Origin: Pyrinomonas sp040289685
GTDB lineage: Bacteria; Acidobacteriota; Blastocatellia; Pyrinomonadales; Pyrinomonadaceae
Direction of reading: 5' to 3'
Length of the DNA stretch: 64,000 nt
Assembly (NCBI RefSeq): GCF_040289685.1
Contig: NZ_PSLQ01000001.1
Coordinates: 62,001 to 126,000, forward strand
The notes under the pieces are model-generated. The model worked only from the letters and a program-made list of their open reading frames with translations, did not search any database and had not been told where the DNA came from. The position numbers and the translations under genes were made by a program. Position 1 is the stretch's first letter. Every line of letters starts with the position of its first letter. Positions 1 to 7,436 of this stretch are shown piece by piece.

Positions 1-39
1 TCATCGCCCCGCAGTGAAGGCGCCCAGAAGAGACCGCCT

Positions 40-1302
40 TCAACTTTCGTGACGACGGGGTGCTTGGACGAAGATGACCATGAGCGCAGCGGCAACTATT
101 CCGATGCCAGCGCTAATGAGAAACGCCGTGCGCGCGCCGAACAAGGTCCACATCGCGCCCATCAGCAACGATGCCGGGAAGACCATGACCCCGATCGAGA
201 AGTTGTACAGACCGTAAGCCGTGCCGCGTTGCTCGGTGCGGACCAGATCGGCGACCAGAGCTTTTTCGACCCCTTCGGTCAGCCCGAAATAGATGCCGTA
301 GATGAGAAAGAGCGCCCACGCCGCCCACGCGCGCTCGACCACGGCGAAGCCAGCGTAAACCGCTCCGTAAAGCAACCAGCCGATCACCATCATCGGCTTG
401 CGCCCGACGCGATCGGACAGATTCCCGCCAACCAGCGAACTCGTCACTTTGCTTACGTGCAGCGCGGCCCACAACACCGGCACGGCGGCGACGGCGACGC
501 CCGTCTCTTGCGCGCGCAAGAGCAGAAACGCATCGGACGAATTCGAGAGCGTAAAAAGAGCGAGGACGAAGAGCAAACGACGGAAGTTGGAGTCGAAGCC
601 GCGCAAAGAGAGCTTCGGACGAGCCGCCGTCGCATTTGCGTCTGCGCTCGCGGTCGCCGCTTCGCGCACAACGAAAGCCGCAACGCCAACAGCAGCCAGC
701 GCCGGAACGGAAGCGACGAGGAAGACTCGGGCATAATCGGTCGCCGTCGGCTGGGCCGGATCGGCAGCGATCAGCCACAAGATCGCAAAACCGAGAAGCG
801 GTCCAATAACCGCCCCAGCATGGTCCATCGCCCGATGGAAGCCGAAAGCCAACCCACGCAGGTGAGATGGAGATGAATCGGCGATCATCGCATCGCGCGG
901 CGCGCTCCTGATCCCTTTGCCGATGCGATCCGTCAAGCGAATGATGAGCACTTGCGGCCAAGAAGAGGCGAAAGCCAACAGCGGTCGAACCGCTCCGGCC
1001 AGAGCATACCCGAAAACGACCAGCCCTTTGCGCTTTCCGCGACGGTCGCTGAAGTAACCCGAGAAGAGCTTGAGCAAGCTCGACACCGATTCGGCGGCGC
1101 CTTCAATCAGGCCGATGGCAGCGGGCGAAGTCGCCAGCGCCGACGCCAGAAAGAGAGGCAACAACGGGTAGATGATCTCGCTCGAAGCGTCGTTGAGCAG
1201 GCTGACGAAGCTGATGGCGACGACGTTGCGCGAAAGTTCGCGGTAACGCCGCCAAAAGCGCGACGCCTCCGGCGTCCTCAGTTCTCTTTGCGCTTCCGCC
1301 AC
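40..1302 (-). CDS. MFS transporter
   Basis: Major facilitator superfamily permease of 420 residues in the inner membrane; substrate unknown. The chain is almost entirely hydrophobic with about 12 likely membrane segments. MFS motif-A-like loops are visible after TM2 (about 82-92, SDRRGKRKG) and again in the second half (SDRVGRKP, about 300), as expected for two six-helix halves. The start is a GTG four bases after the stop of the small membrane protein upstream, so the two are almost certainly co-transcribed and coupled, with queF at the head of the operon. The combination with queF could point to a nucleobase or queuosine-precursor link, but the family is not the usual YhhQ or QueT/QrtT transporter, so this is speculation. 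It resembles the drug/sugar-type MFS proteins of environmental bacteria. Confidence 0.85.
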   Translation of the reverse strand: MAEAQRELRTPEASRFWRRYRELSRNVVAISFVSLLNDASSEIIYPLLPLFLASALATSPAAIGLIEGAAESVSSLLKLFSGYFSDRRGKRKGLVVFGYALAGAVRPLLAFASSWPQVLIIRLTDRIGKGIRSAPRDAMIADSSPSHLRGLAFGFHRAMDHAGAVIGPLLGFAILWLIAADPAQPTATDYARVFLVASVPALAAVGVAAFVVREAATASADANATAARPKLSLRGFDSNFRRLLFVLALFTLSNSSDAFLLLRAQETGVAVAAVPVLWAALHVSKVTSSLVGGNLSDRVGRKPMMVIGWLLYGAVYAGFAVVERAWAAWALFLIYGIYFGLTEGVEKALVADLVRTEQRGTAYGLYNFSIGVMVFPASLLMGAMWTLFGARTAFLISAGIGIVAAALMVIFVQAPRRHES

Positions 1303-1305
1303 GAC

Positions 1306-1515
1306 CTAGCGCAGCACCGCACGCCGTGGCGCGGGACGTTGTTCTTTGGGCGGTGAGATTTGCGCGCTGCGCCACCAGATGAGCGCGCCGACGGTGACGG
1401 CGAGCAAGATGATGCCGGCGAGCACGAGCCTGATGACGAAGCGCACCGCACGCCACGCAAGCACGGCGGCGACGGCGGCGACGGCAGCGATGATGGCGAT
1501 CGTCAACACGGTCAT
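1306..1515 (-). CDS. Small hypothetical membrane protein
   Basis: A 69-residue protein with two closely spaced hydrophobic stretches (about residues 1-20 and 27-48) and a basic, proline-rich tail, so probably a small inner-membrane protein. I do not recognise a family. It overlaps the queF stop by an ATGA junction (start at 1515) and ends 3 bp before the MFS transporter start, which supports translation as the middle gene of a three-gene operon. Its function could be structural or regulatory for the neighbouring transporter; nothing in the sequence decides this. Confidence 0.6.
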   Translation of the reverse strand: MTVLTIAIIAAVAAVAAVLAWRAVRFVIRLVLAGIILLAVTVGALIWWRSAQISPPKEQRPAPRRAVLR

Positions 1516-1982
1516 TTCTCTCGTTGCGGTCGCTGATAGCTTGCGCGCACAACCGTTTTGATGTTGCCGCGGACGTTGAAGTCGCCTTCGATCTCAACGC
1601 GCAACGGATCGCAGGCGCGCACGAAATCTTCGAGGATAACGTTGATCACGTGTTCGTGGAAGATCTTCACTTGACGAAAAGAGTTGATGTAAAGCTTCAA
1701 GCTCTTCAATTCAATGCACCGCTCGTTCGGCACGTATTCGATGCGAATCGTCGCGAAATCCGGAAAATCGGAGAAAGGGCAGATGCACGTAAACTCCGGT
1801 ATCTCGAAATGGATGCGGATTTCCCGCCCGACGTACTCGTAAGGGAACGTATCGAGCGGATAGAGGTTCATCTCCTCGCGCGGAGTCGAGCGGATCTCCA
1901 ACCCTTGCCAGTTCGGCGGCGGAAGTCCAATGCCTTCAGTGGTCGCTTTCATCTCCTTCCCCCCATCACAACCTCCGCTCAT
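1512..1982 (-). CDS. queF: NADPH-dependent 7-cyano-7-deazaguanine reductase
   Basis: QueF reduces preQ0 to preQ1 with NADPH in queuosine (modified tRNA) biosynthesis in the cytoplasm. The protein is the short, type I (unimodular) form. Numbering from the first Met, the catalytic Cys68 lies in CICPFSDFPD with the paired acid Asp75, and the family QueF motif ELKSLKLY is at 91-98. The family often has TGQPD where this protein has SDFPD, a modest variation. Two starts are possible: Met1 (1982) or Met11 (1952). The latter gives an N-terminus of the family's usual length, but AAGGAG abuts it with no spacer. It heads an operon with a small membrane protein and an MFS transporter; no other queuosine genes are nearby. 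Confidence 0.9.
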   Translation of the reverse strand: MSGGCDGGKEMKATTEGIGLPPPNWQGLEIRSTPREEMNLYPLDTFPYEYVGREIRIHFEIPEFTCICPFSDFPDFATIRIEYVPNERCIELKSLKLYINSFRQVKIFHEHVINVILEDFVRACDPLRVEIEGDFNVRGNIKTVVRASYQRPQREK

Positions 1983-2054
1983 CGTAGCACGAACGGCGGT
2001 GAGATTTCACTGCCGGCCTGTGGGACGGCCACTTGGCAGCCTCGGCAGCCCAAG

Positions 2055-2152
2055 GCGAAATCGCAAGCTTCGGATCGCAGCGAAACTATTCACTTGTGAG
2101 CTACGTTTATTGGAAGAGAGTATGCGAAATCGCAAGCTTCGGATCGCGGCGA
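2055..2152. repeat. Pair of 29-bp direct repeats
   Basis: Two copies of a 29-bp sequence, beginning gcgaaatcgcaagcttcgga and ending cgcgg/cagcga, at 2055-2083 and 2124-2152. They differ at one position and are 69 bp apart (start to start). Each contains a HindIII-like AAGCTT core flanked by partly complementary GCGA/TCGC ends, so each could form a short hairpin. They lie between the queF promoter side and the tnpB relic. I see no gene here. Confidence 0.7.
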
Positions 2153-2279
2153 GACGCCACGCCATCCGATGTGAAACGCTTCGGCGCGACTTCAGCGCAC
2201 CATGGCTGGACGTCCGAGCAAACTGTGGCTCGACGCGAAAGAAAAAGGGGGCGGCCAATCTTTAGAAAAACGGGGGAGC

Positions 2280-2560
2280 GCGAGGGGGCTGTCATCCCCC
2301 TCAATTCATTGAGGGGATACACCGCACCCCCTCGCATATAATACAATACTGAAGAGCCGATGCCACTCCTGACGCTCAAGGCACAGATCCACCCTGATCC
2401 CGAGACGGAAGCCCTCCTCCGGAACGCCATGTACTGCGCCACCAAGGTCTACAACGGCCTCCTCTGGCACCTCCGGAAAAAGTACGAGGAGACCGGAAAA
2501 GCGCGAGGCTTTATCCTCGCGTCCATTCCTTTGGGGATGCCCTCAATTAATTGAGGAGAG
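2280..2560 (+). mobile_element. Relic of an IS200/IS605-type element (tnpB 5' fragment between matching end palindromes)
   Basis: The left end has a perfect inner hairpin (arms CCCCTCAAT 2297-2305 and ATTGAGGGG 2308-2316) nested in outer 9-bp arms GCGAGGGGG (2280-2288) and CCCCCTCGC (2327-2335). The right end has the perfect 16-bp palindrome at 2541-2556. Its 16-bp core matches that of the left end at 15 of 16 positions. IS200/IS605 elements carry such subterminal hairpins, recognised by the Y1 transposase TnpA, at both ends. Between them are a TATAAT box (2337-2342) and the first ~50 codons of tnpB; no tnpA remains. A 7-bp stem with a 6-nt loop (CGCGAGG 2502-2508 / CCTCGCG 2515-2521) precedes the right palindrome, where intact elements encode the omega/reRNA scaffold. 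Exact cleavage sites cannot be fixed from one copy. Confidence 0.65.
2360..2554 (+). pseudogene. tnpB: TnpB (IS605 OrfB) N-terminal fragment
   Basis: A 64-codon reading frame whose first ~48 residues resemble the N-terminus of TnpB, the RNA-guided endonuclease of IS200/IS605 elements (TLKAQIHPDPETEALLRNAM, then the helix with YNGLLWHLRKKYEETGKA). Full TnpB proteins are about 350-400 residues, so the RuvC domain and zinc finger are absent. After about codon 48 the frame runs into unrelated sequence and stops inside the right-end palindrome (2541-2556). This is what an internal deletion joining the 5' end of tnpB to the right end would give. It cannot make a working nuclease. Confidence 0.7.
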
Positions 2561-2589
2561 GACGTCACCTGATGGTCGTGCGATACGTT

Positions 2590-2675
2590 GCGAGCATCCA
2601 TTTGAACCATGTGGCACGCGTAAAGTTAAATAGACCGCTCCAACGCGCGACGCTTTGTGAGCATCCATTTTGAGC
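2590..2675. repeat. Two short direct repeats downstream of the tnpB relic
   Basis: Near-identical ~18-bp words (gcgagcatccatttgaacc at 2590-2608 and gtgagcatccattttgagc at 2657-2675) lie between the relic and the antiporter gene. They may be flank duplications or regulatory sites; nothing more can be said from sequence. Confidence 0.4.
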
Positions 2676-2799
2676 TAAGCCGGTTTAACGAGCGGAGCGT
2701 TCATCATAAAGGGACCTGTGCTGCGAGTAGACTAACTCGATTTTGCTTTCGCGCACTATTTTCTCCATGATTCGATGAACTACAAACGGAGGCTGAAAA

Positions 2800-4053
2800 A
2801 TGACCAACCTCTTTTTCGCGGCGGGCGCAGAAGTCACTACGCTCCTCTCTCTTTTCATCATGCTGGCGGCGGCCAAAGTCATGGCCGAGATCTTCGAACG
2901 GCTTCGTCAACCAGCGGTGGTCGGCGAGATACTCGCTGGCATCATCATCGGACCGAGCGCGCTGAAGCTCGTTGCACCGTCGGAATTAACTGGCGCACTG
3001 GCTGAACTGGGCGTCATCTTCCTCCTCTTCACGGTCGGATTGGAAACGAAACCGAGCGCCATCTTGCGCGTCGGCGGGCGCGCGATGACCGTCGCCGTGC
3101 TCGGCGTGGTCGTGCCGTTTGCTGGCGGATGGTTGCTTATGCGTGCGTGGGGCGGCGACCAAATCGAAGCGCTTTTTCTCGGCACGGCGATGGTGGCGAC
3201 GTCGGTCGGAATCACGGCGCGCGTCCTCTCGATGATGGGGCTGCTCGATGCGCCGACGAGCCGCATCATTTTGGGCGCGGCGGTGATCGACGACATCTTG
3301 GGTTTGTTGGTGCTTGCCGTCGTTTCGAGCTTGGCCGCAGGCGAAGTCAAGTACTGGGAGATCGGCGCGACTGCAGCAGCGGCGGTGGCTTTTACGGCGT
3401 TCGTCGCGTTCGTCGGCGCCCCTGCCTTGACGCGCATCGCTCCGCGCTTTGCGAAGTTGCGCATCGGCAATGCGCTCTTCGTCATTTCGCTGGTCATCTG
3501 TTTGGGCTTGTCAGTGGCCGCAGCCAAAATCGGGATCGCCGCCATCATCGGCGCCTTTCTGGCCGGAATGGCGCTTGCCGAAGCTGTGGAGAACGATCAC
3601 GACGTTCACACGCAGACGTCGGGCGTGACGGAATTTCTGGTCCCCTTCTTTCTGGTCAACATCGGCATGCAACTAGATCTTCAAGTCTTCGGGCGCGCAA
3701 GCGTCGCTGTGCTGGCTCTCATCGTCACAGTGATCGCGCTTTTGACCAAACTCATCGGTTGCGGTGCAGGCGCTTGGGGAATGGGCTGGCGCCGCATGGC
3801 ACAGGTCGGCGTTGGCATGGCGCCGCGTGGCGAGGTCGGCATCGTCGTCGCACTGATCGGGTTGCAACTCGGTGTGGTCGAACAAGAGCTTTACGCCGTG
3901 GTGCTCTTCATGTCGGTCGCCACGACGCTGATTGCACCGCCATTTCTGCGTATGCTCTTCGCCGCGGAAGCGGCCGCGCACGGAAAGGTCGCGCCGGAAG
4001 ATGCTGGCGGCATCGTCGCTGTCCCGGGCGAAGACCTATCGCGCCTCGGCTGA
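2800..4053 (+). CDS. Cation:proton antiporter, CPA2 family (Na+/H+ or K+/H+ exchanger)
   Basis: A 417-residue membrane protein of the Kef/NapA-type CPA2 family, exchanging Na+ or K+ for H+ across the inner membrane. About 12 hydrophobic segments are visible. The VVGEILAGIIIGPSAL stretch (about 44-60) is the family's TM2 signature, and VIDDILGLLVLAVV (about 163-176) carries the paired aspartates in the transport core. The protein stops after the membrane domain: there is no C-terminal TrkA-N/RCK domain as in KefB/C, which favours a NapA-like sodium antiporter. Start chosen at 2800 with a clear aacggagg ribosome site 6-8 bases upstream. It is monocistronic, with the next gene 174 bp downstream under its own promoter. 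Confidence 0.88.
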   Translation: MTNLFFAAGAEVTTLLSLFIMLAAAKVMAEIFERLRQPAVVGEILAGIIIGPSALKLVAPSELTGALAELGVIFLLFTVGLETKPSAILRVGGRAMTVAVLGVVVPFAGGWLLMRAWGGDQIEALFLGTAMVATSVGITARVLSMMGLLDAPTSRIILGAAVIDDILGLLVLAVVSSLAAGEVKYWEIGATAAAAVAFTAFVAFVGAPALTRIAPRFAKLRIGNALFVISLVICLGLSVAAAKIGIAAIIGAFLAGMALAEAVENDHDVHTQTSGVTEFLVPFFLVNIGMQLDLQVFGRASVAVLALIVTVIALLTKLIGCGAGAWGMGWRRMAQVGVGMAPRGEVGIVVALIGLQLGVVEQELYAVVLFMSVATTLIAPPFLRMLFAAEAAAHGKVAPEDAGGIVAVPGEDLSRLG

Positions 4054-4174
4054 AAGCGCCCTGCGGCAGGCAACCCATCGCGCTCGGCACAAGATCGCGG
4101 CTCGGCTTCGCACGACGATCGGCACATCAAGCTCAATCGCCGATCGTTTTTCGCGGCTTTCGTCTCAAGCGCGC

Positions 4175-4202
4175 TTGCTCGTGGCGCGCGAACTGTTACA
4201 AT
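4175..4202 (+). promoter_or_regulatory. Promoter for the YyaL-like gene
   Basis: TTGCTC (4175-4180), a 16-bp spacer and the extended -10 TGT-TACAAT (4194-4202) precede the start at 4228, with an aaagga ribosome site at about 4212. Sigma-70-like by consensus only. Confidence 0.5.
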
Positions 4203-4227
4203 CGTCGCGAGAAAGGATAGATTTCCG

Positions 4228-6321
4228 ATGGCGCAGCAACCAGTTTCGGGCGAGCATCGCTACACCAACCGGCTCATCAACGAGACGAGTCCGTATCTAC
4301 TACAACACGCGCACAATCCGGTCGATTGGTACCCCTGGGGCGATGAGGCGATCGAACGGGCGCGCCGCGAAAACAAGCCAATTTTACTGAGCATCGGGTA
4401 TTCGGCTTGTCACTGGTGTCACGTCATGGAACGCGAGTCGTTTGAGTCAGAGGAAACGGCTCGTTTGATGAACGAAAACTTCATCAACATCAAGGTCGAT
4501 CGCGAAGAGCGGCCTGATCTGGACCAGATCTACATGCATGCCGTGCAGTTGATGACCGGACACGGCGGTTGGCCGCTGACGGTCTTTCTGACGCCCGATC
4601 TGGTCCCCTTCTACGGCGGGACATACTTTCCGCCCGAAGACCGCTACAACATGCCCGGTTTTCGGCGCGTGCTGTTGGCCGTGGCCGAAGCCTATCGCAA
4701 CGATCCGGAAGGCGTCAAAGAATCAGCGCAGAGCGTACTGTCAGCGCTTCGACGCATGACGGCAACGCAAGCCTCGCCCGAGATGCTCTCTGCCGAACTG
4801 CTCGAACGCGCCTACGAAGCTTTGGCCCGATCCTTCGATGGTCGTAACGGCGGGTGGGGACGCGCGCCGAAATTCCCGGCAGCTATGAACATGGAGTTTC
4901 TGCTCCGCTTCCACCAGCGAACCGGACGCCAAGATGCCCGCGAGATGGTTGTCTTCACCTGCCGACGCATGGCCGAAGGAGGCATCTACGATCAACTGGG
5001 CGGCGGATTCCACCGCTACTCGACTGATGAAAGATGGCTCGTGCCCCATTTCGAGAAGATGCTCTATGACAACGCTCTTCTTTCCCTCCTCTACCTCCAC
5101 GCTTACCAAATGACCGAAGACCCGCTCTTCAGTCGCACGACGACCGAGACGCTTGATTACGTTCGCCGCGAAATGCTCGCCGAAGAAGGCGGCTTCTACG
5201 CGACGCAGGACGCCGATTCGGAGGGCGAAGAGGGAAGGTTCTACGTTTGGACCAAAGACGAGATCTTCCAGCTGCTCGCGGCTGACGAGGCAGAACTCTT
5301 CTGCGCGCATTATGGCGTTACAGCGGAGGGCAACTTCGAGGGGCGCAACGTGCTTCATGTCGCCCGCCCGCTCGAAACGGTCGCGCACGAGTTCCACCTA
5401 ACGCTTGAAGAAGCGCGGCGGGTGATCGCAGAAGCGCGCGCAAAACTCTTCGCGGCGCGCGAGGAGCGTCCGAAACCGGCGCGCGACGAGAAGATACTGA
5501 CGGCGTGGAACGGCTTGATGTTGCAAAGCTTCGCCGAAGCCGCGGCGGTGCTTGAGCGCGACGACTACCGCGCCATCGCCGAACGCAACGCGCTCTTCGT
5601 TCTGGACCAGTTACGCCACGATGGCGCGCTTCTTCACTGTTACAAGGATGGCCGCGCGCGTTTCAGCGCCTACTTGGACGATTACGCCTACTTTGCGCGC
5701 GGGCTGCTGGCCCTTTACGAAACCACAGGCGCGATGCGCTGGCTCGAAGAGGCCGAAACGCTGGCCGACCGGATGATCGCCGAGTTTTGGGACGAAGAGG
5801 CAGGCGGCTTCTTCTACACCGGGCGCAACCACGAAAATTTGATCGTGCGCAATAAAGATCTATTCGATGACGCAACGCCTTCGGGCAATTCCGTCGCCGC
5901 TGACCTTTTGCTCCGCTTGGCAACGTTTACGGGAGAGGAGCAGTTCAACCGCTACGCGGTCGCGACGCTGCGCATCATGCGCGACGCGATGCTGAGCTAT
6001 CCATCGGCCTTTGGCTACGCGCTCGGTGCCCTCGACTTCTACCTTTCGCCCCCGCTGGAGATCGCTCTCGTCGCCCCTTCGGCAGACGACCCGCTTCTGC
6101 ATGCGTTGCGCGCCGAGATCTGGCGACGGTACTTGCCCAATAAAGTACTGGTCCAGCAGTGCGCCCCCGAGCAGGAAGCGCGCCTTCCACTGCTTCGCCA
6201 ACGCCCGCTCCTCGGCGGACGCGCCACTGCCTACGTGTGTGAGAAGAGCGTGTGCCTTCAGCCGACCACCTCGCCCGACGAATTGGCGGCGCAACTAGAC
6301 CGAAAGACGCGCGGCGCTTGA
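4228..6321 (+). CDS. YyaL-like protein: DUF255 thioredoxin-like domain plus six-hairpin glycosidase-like domain
   Basis: A 697-residue member of the widespread YyaL/SPATA20 family, whose biochemical role is not settled. The N-terminal DUF255 thioredoxin-like domain (about 10-170) has the family signature RLINETSPYLLQHAHNPVDW (15-34) and the redox-type motif Cys61-His-Trp-Cys64. The rest is an (alpha/alpha) six-hairpin region, seen in repeats such as GGGFHRYSTDERWLVPHFEKMLYD and the later DEKILTAWNGLM motif typical of this family. The length is close to the family norm (about 650-720). It sits alone between an antiporter and a convergent lipoprotein. The usual guess is protein repair or sugar/nucleotide-sugar isomerisation (the toroid resembles GlcNAc 2-epimerase); I would not assign a reaction. 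Confidence 0.9.
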   Translation: MAQQPVSGEHRYTNRLINETSPYLLQHAHNPVDWYPWGDEAIERARRENKPILLSIGYSACHWCHVMERESFESEETARLMNENFINIKVDREERPDLDQIYMHAVQLMTGHGGWPLTVFLTPDLVPFYGGTYFPPEDRYNMPGFRRVLLAVAEAYRNDPEGVKESAQSVLSALRRMTATQASPEMLSAELLERAYEALARSFDGRNGGWGRAPKFPAAMNMEFLLRFHQRTGRQDAREMVVFTCRRMAEGGIYDQLGGGFHRYSTDERWLVPHFEKMLYDNALLSLLYLHAYQMTEDPLFSRTTTETLDYVRREMLAEEGGFYATQDADSEGEEGRFYVWTKDEIFQLLAADEAELFCAHYGVTAEGNFEGRNVLHVARPLETVAHEFHLTLEEARRVIAEARAKLFAAREERPKPARDEKILTAWNGLMLQSFAEAAAVLERDDYRAIAERNALFVLDQLRHDGALLHCYKDGRARFSAYLDDYAYFARGLLALYETTGAMRWLEEAETLADRMIAEFWDEEAGGFFYTGRNHENLIVRNKDLFDDATPSGNSVAADLLLRLATFTGEEQFNRYAVATLRIMRDAMLSYPSAFGYALGALDFYLSPPLEIALVAPSADDPLLHALRAEIWRRYLPNKVLVQQCAPEQEARLPLLRQRPLLGGRATAYVCEKSVCLQPTTSPDELAAQLDRKTRGA

Positions 6322-6723
6322 CGGGCAACACGGGGACGCGCCGCAACCAATACGCTCGCCGAACACCGACTCGCGGGATCAACCATCGCGCTTTCTCTAA
6401 AAGGGCCGACTGGGCAAAGGGAGTTGAAGCGATGGGAAAAGCGGAAGGGACGACGCTTTTACTCGAAAGCGCCGACCGAGGTCGCGCGCTTGCCGCGAAG
6501 CAGCGCCACGAGATCCATTCCGAGCGACAATTTGGGCGAACTGGTCGCCGGACCATCGGGCTTCATCGCGAGATGGCGTGTTCGATGAAAACGGCGATTG
6601 CCGACACAGGGGCGACCTCATGCTCTTCGGGGAATAAGTTTGGATGTCAACGCGGCGGGGAAACGAAAGGCGCGCCGTAACTCAAGCGCGCCTCGCTCGT
6701 TTGTCGGCTTTCTAGCGCGGGCA
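6322..6723. other. Intergenic region between convergent genes
   Basis: About 400 bp between the YyaL-like gene and the Met/Asn lipoprotein gene. Reading frames here lack ribosome sites and have unnatural composition. The only structure I see is the hairpin at 6668-6693. Confidence 0.5.
6668..6693 (-). terminator. Terminator of the Met/Asn-repeat lipoprotein gene
   Basis: Read on the minus strand: AGGCGCGC, a 10-nt loop, then GCGCGCCT, followed by TTCGTTT. The 8-bp GC-rich stem lies 31 bp after the lipoprotein stop. The U-tract is interrupted, so efficiency is uncertain. Confidence 0.55.
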
Positions 6724-7050
6724 CTACGGAGTGCGGTTGGCGTTCGCTCCCATGTTGCGGTTCATGGTGCCCATGTTGCGGTTCATGGCGCCCATGTTGG
6801 CGTTGGTCATTCCCATGTTGCGGTTCATGGCACCCATGTTAGCGTTGGTCATTCCCATGTTGGCGTTCATAGTGCCCATGTTGGCGTTCATGGTCCCCAT
6901 GTTGGCGTTCATGGTTCCCATGCCAGCGTTGGCATTCATCATGCCCATGTTAGCGTTCATATTGGCATTGTTCGCGTTCTCCGGTCCGGGACAGCCAGCC
7001 CAGACGACCGTCGCCGCCAACAAAGCCACAAGAGCCAAAGTTCGTCGCAT
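6724..7050 (-). CDS. Putative lipoprotein built of Met/Asn-rich heptad-length repeats
   Basis: A 108-residue exported protein. Residues 1-19 form a signal peptide ending in VVWAG-Cys20; the Cys fits a lipobox, although Trp at -3 is atypical. After an ENANNAN linker the mature part is about ten copies of a seven-residue unit of the type MNANMGT (variants TNANMGA, MNRNMGM), with no folded domain visible. At the DNA level this is a 21-bp minisatellite; 6771-6812 and 6813-6854 are tandem 42-bp copies differing at two bases. The start has a strong AGGAGG ribosome site (minus strand, about 7060). Methionine-rich repeats in other exported proteins bind Cu(I)/Ag(I); that role here is inference. Low complexity makes copy number likely to vary between strains. 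Confidence 0.75.
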   Translation of the reverse strand: MRRTLALVALLAATVVWAGCPGPENANNANMNANMGMMNANAGMGTMNANMGTMNANMGTMNANMGMTNANMGAMNRNMGMTNANMGAMNRNMGTMNRNMGANANRTP

Positions 7051-7436
7051 CTAAATTTCCTCCTGTCGCCCTTGATTCAGGGGTCAAGTCTTTCTGATCG
7101 AGCCGTGTTTGCGAGCTTCTGCGGCGCGTGCAGCGACCCGCCCGCGACTCGATGCCGTTTCACCCAAGGACTTCGTCCACGCCAGCCGCGCCTTTGAGGC
7201 GTTCGAACGAAGCCCAGCCAAAGCGGTTCGTCGCGCGACGAACCGTTCATCACTCCGCGCTCGCACGCTCCTTTTGTGAAAGCCAGAGCGAGGCTCGGAA
7301 CGCGAGGTTCCATGCGGAGCGAGCGATGCCTGTGCTACCACTCGCGTGGAGAGAACTTTTCCGTGCGAAGTGTAGCACAAGATGCGGGGAATACACGATT
7401 TTTCGCCTTTCGTCAAGCCCAAAGCGCGAGTTTCGC
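7051..7436. other. Intergenic region upstream of the lipoprotein
   Basis: About 386 bp between two minus-strand genes. It holds a candidate minus-strand promoter at 7388-7416 and the AGGAGG ribosome site next to 7050. I see no convincing gene. Confidence 0.5.
7388..7416 (-). promoter_or_regulatory. Candidate promoter upstream of the Met/Asn lipoprotein
   Basis: Minus strand TTGACG (7411-7416), 17-bp spacer, TATTCC (7388-7393). It would give a long leader of about 330 nt before the lipoprotein start, which weakens the call. Confidence 0.3.

Noticed and set aside
6760..6960. Regular repeats suggesting a CRISPR array
   Set aside because: The repeats are a 21-bp in-frame coding minisatellite with no unique spacers; they encode MNANMG-type residues of a lipoprotein.
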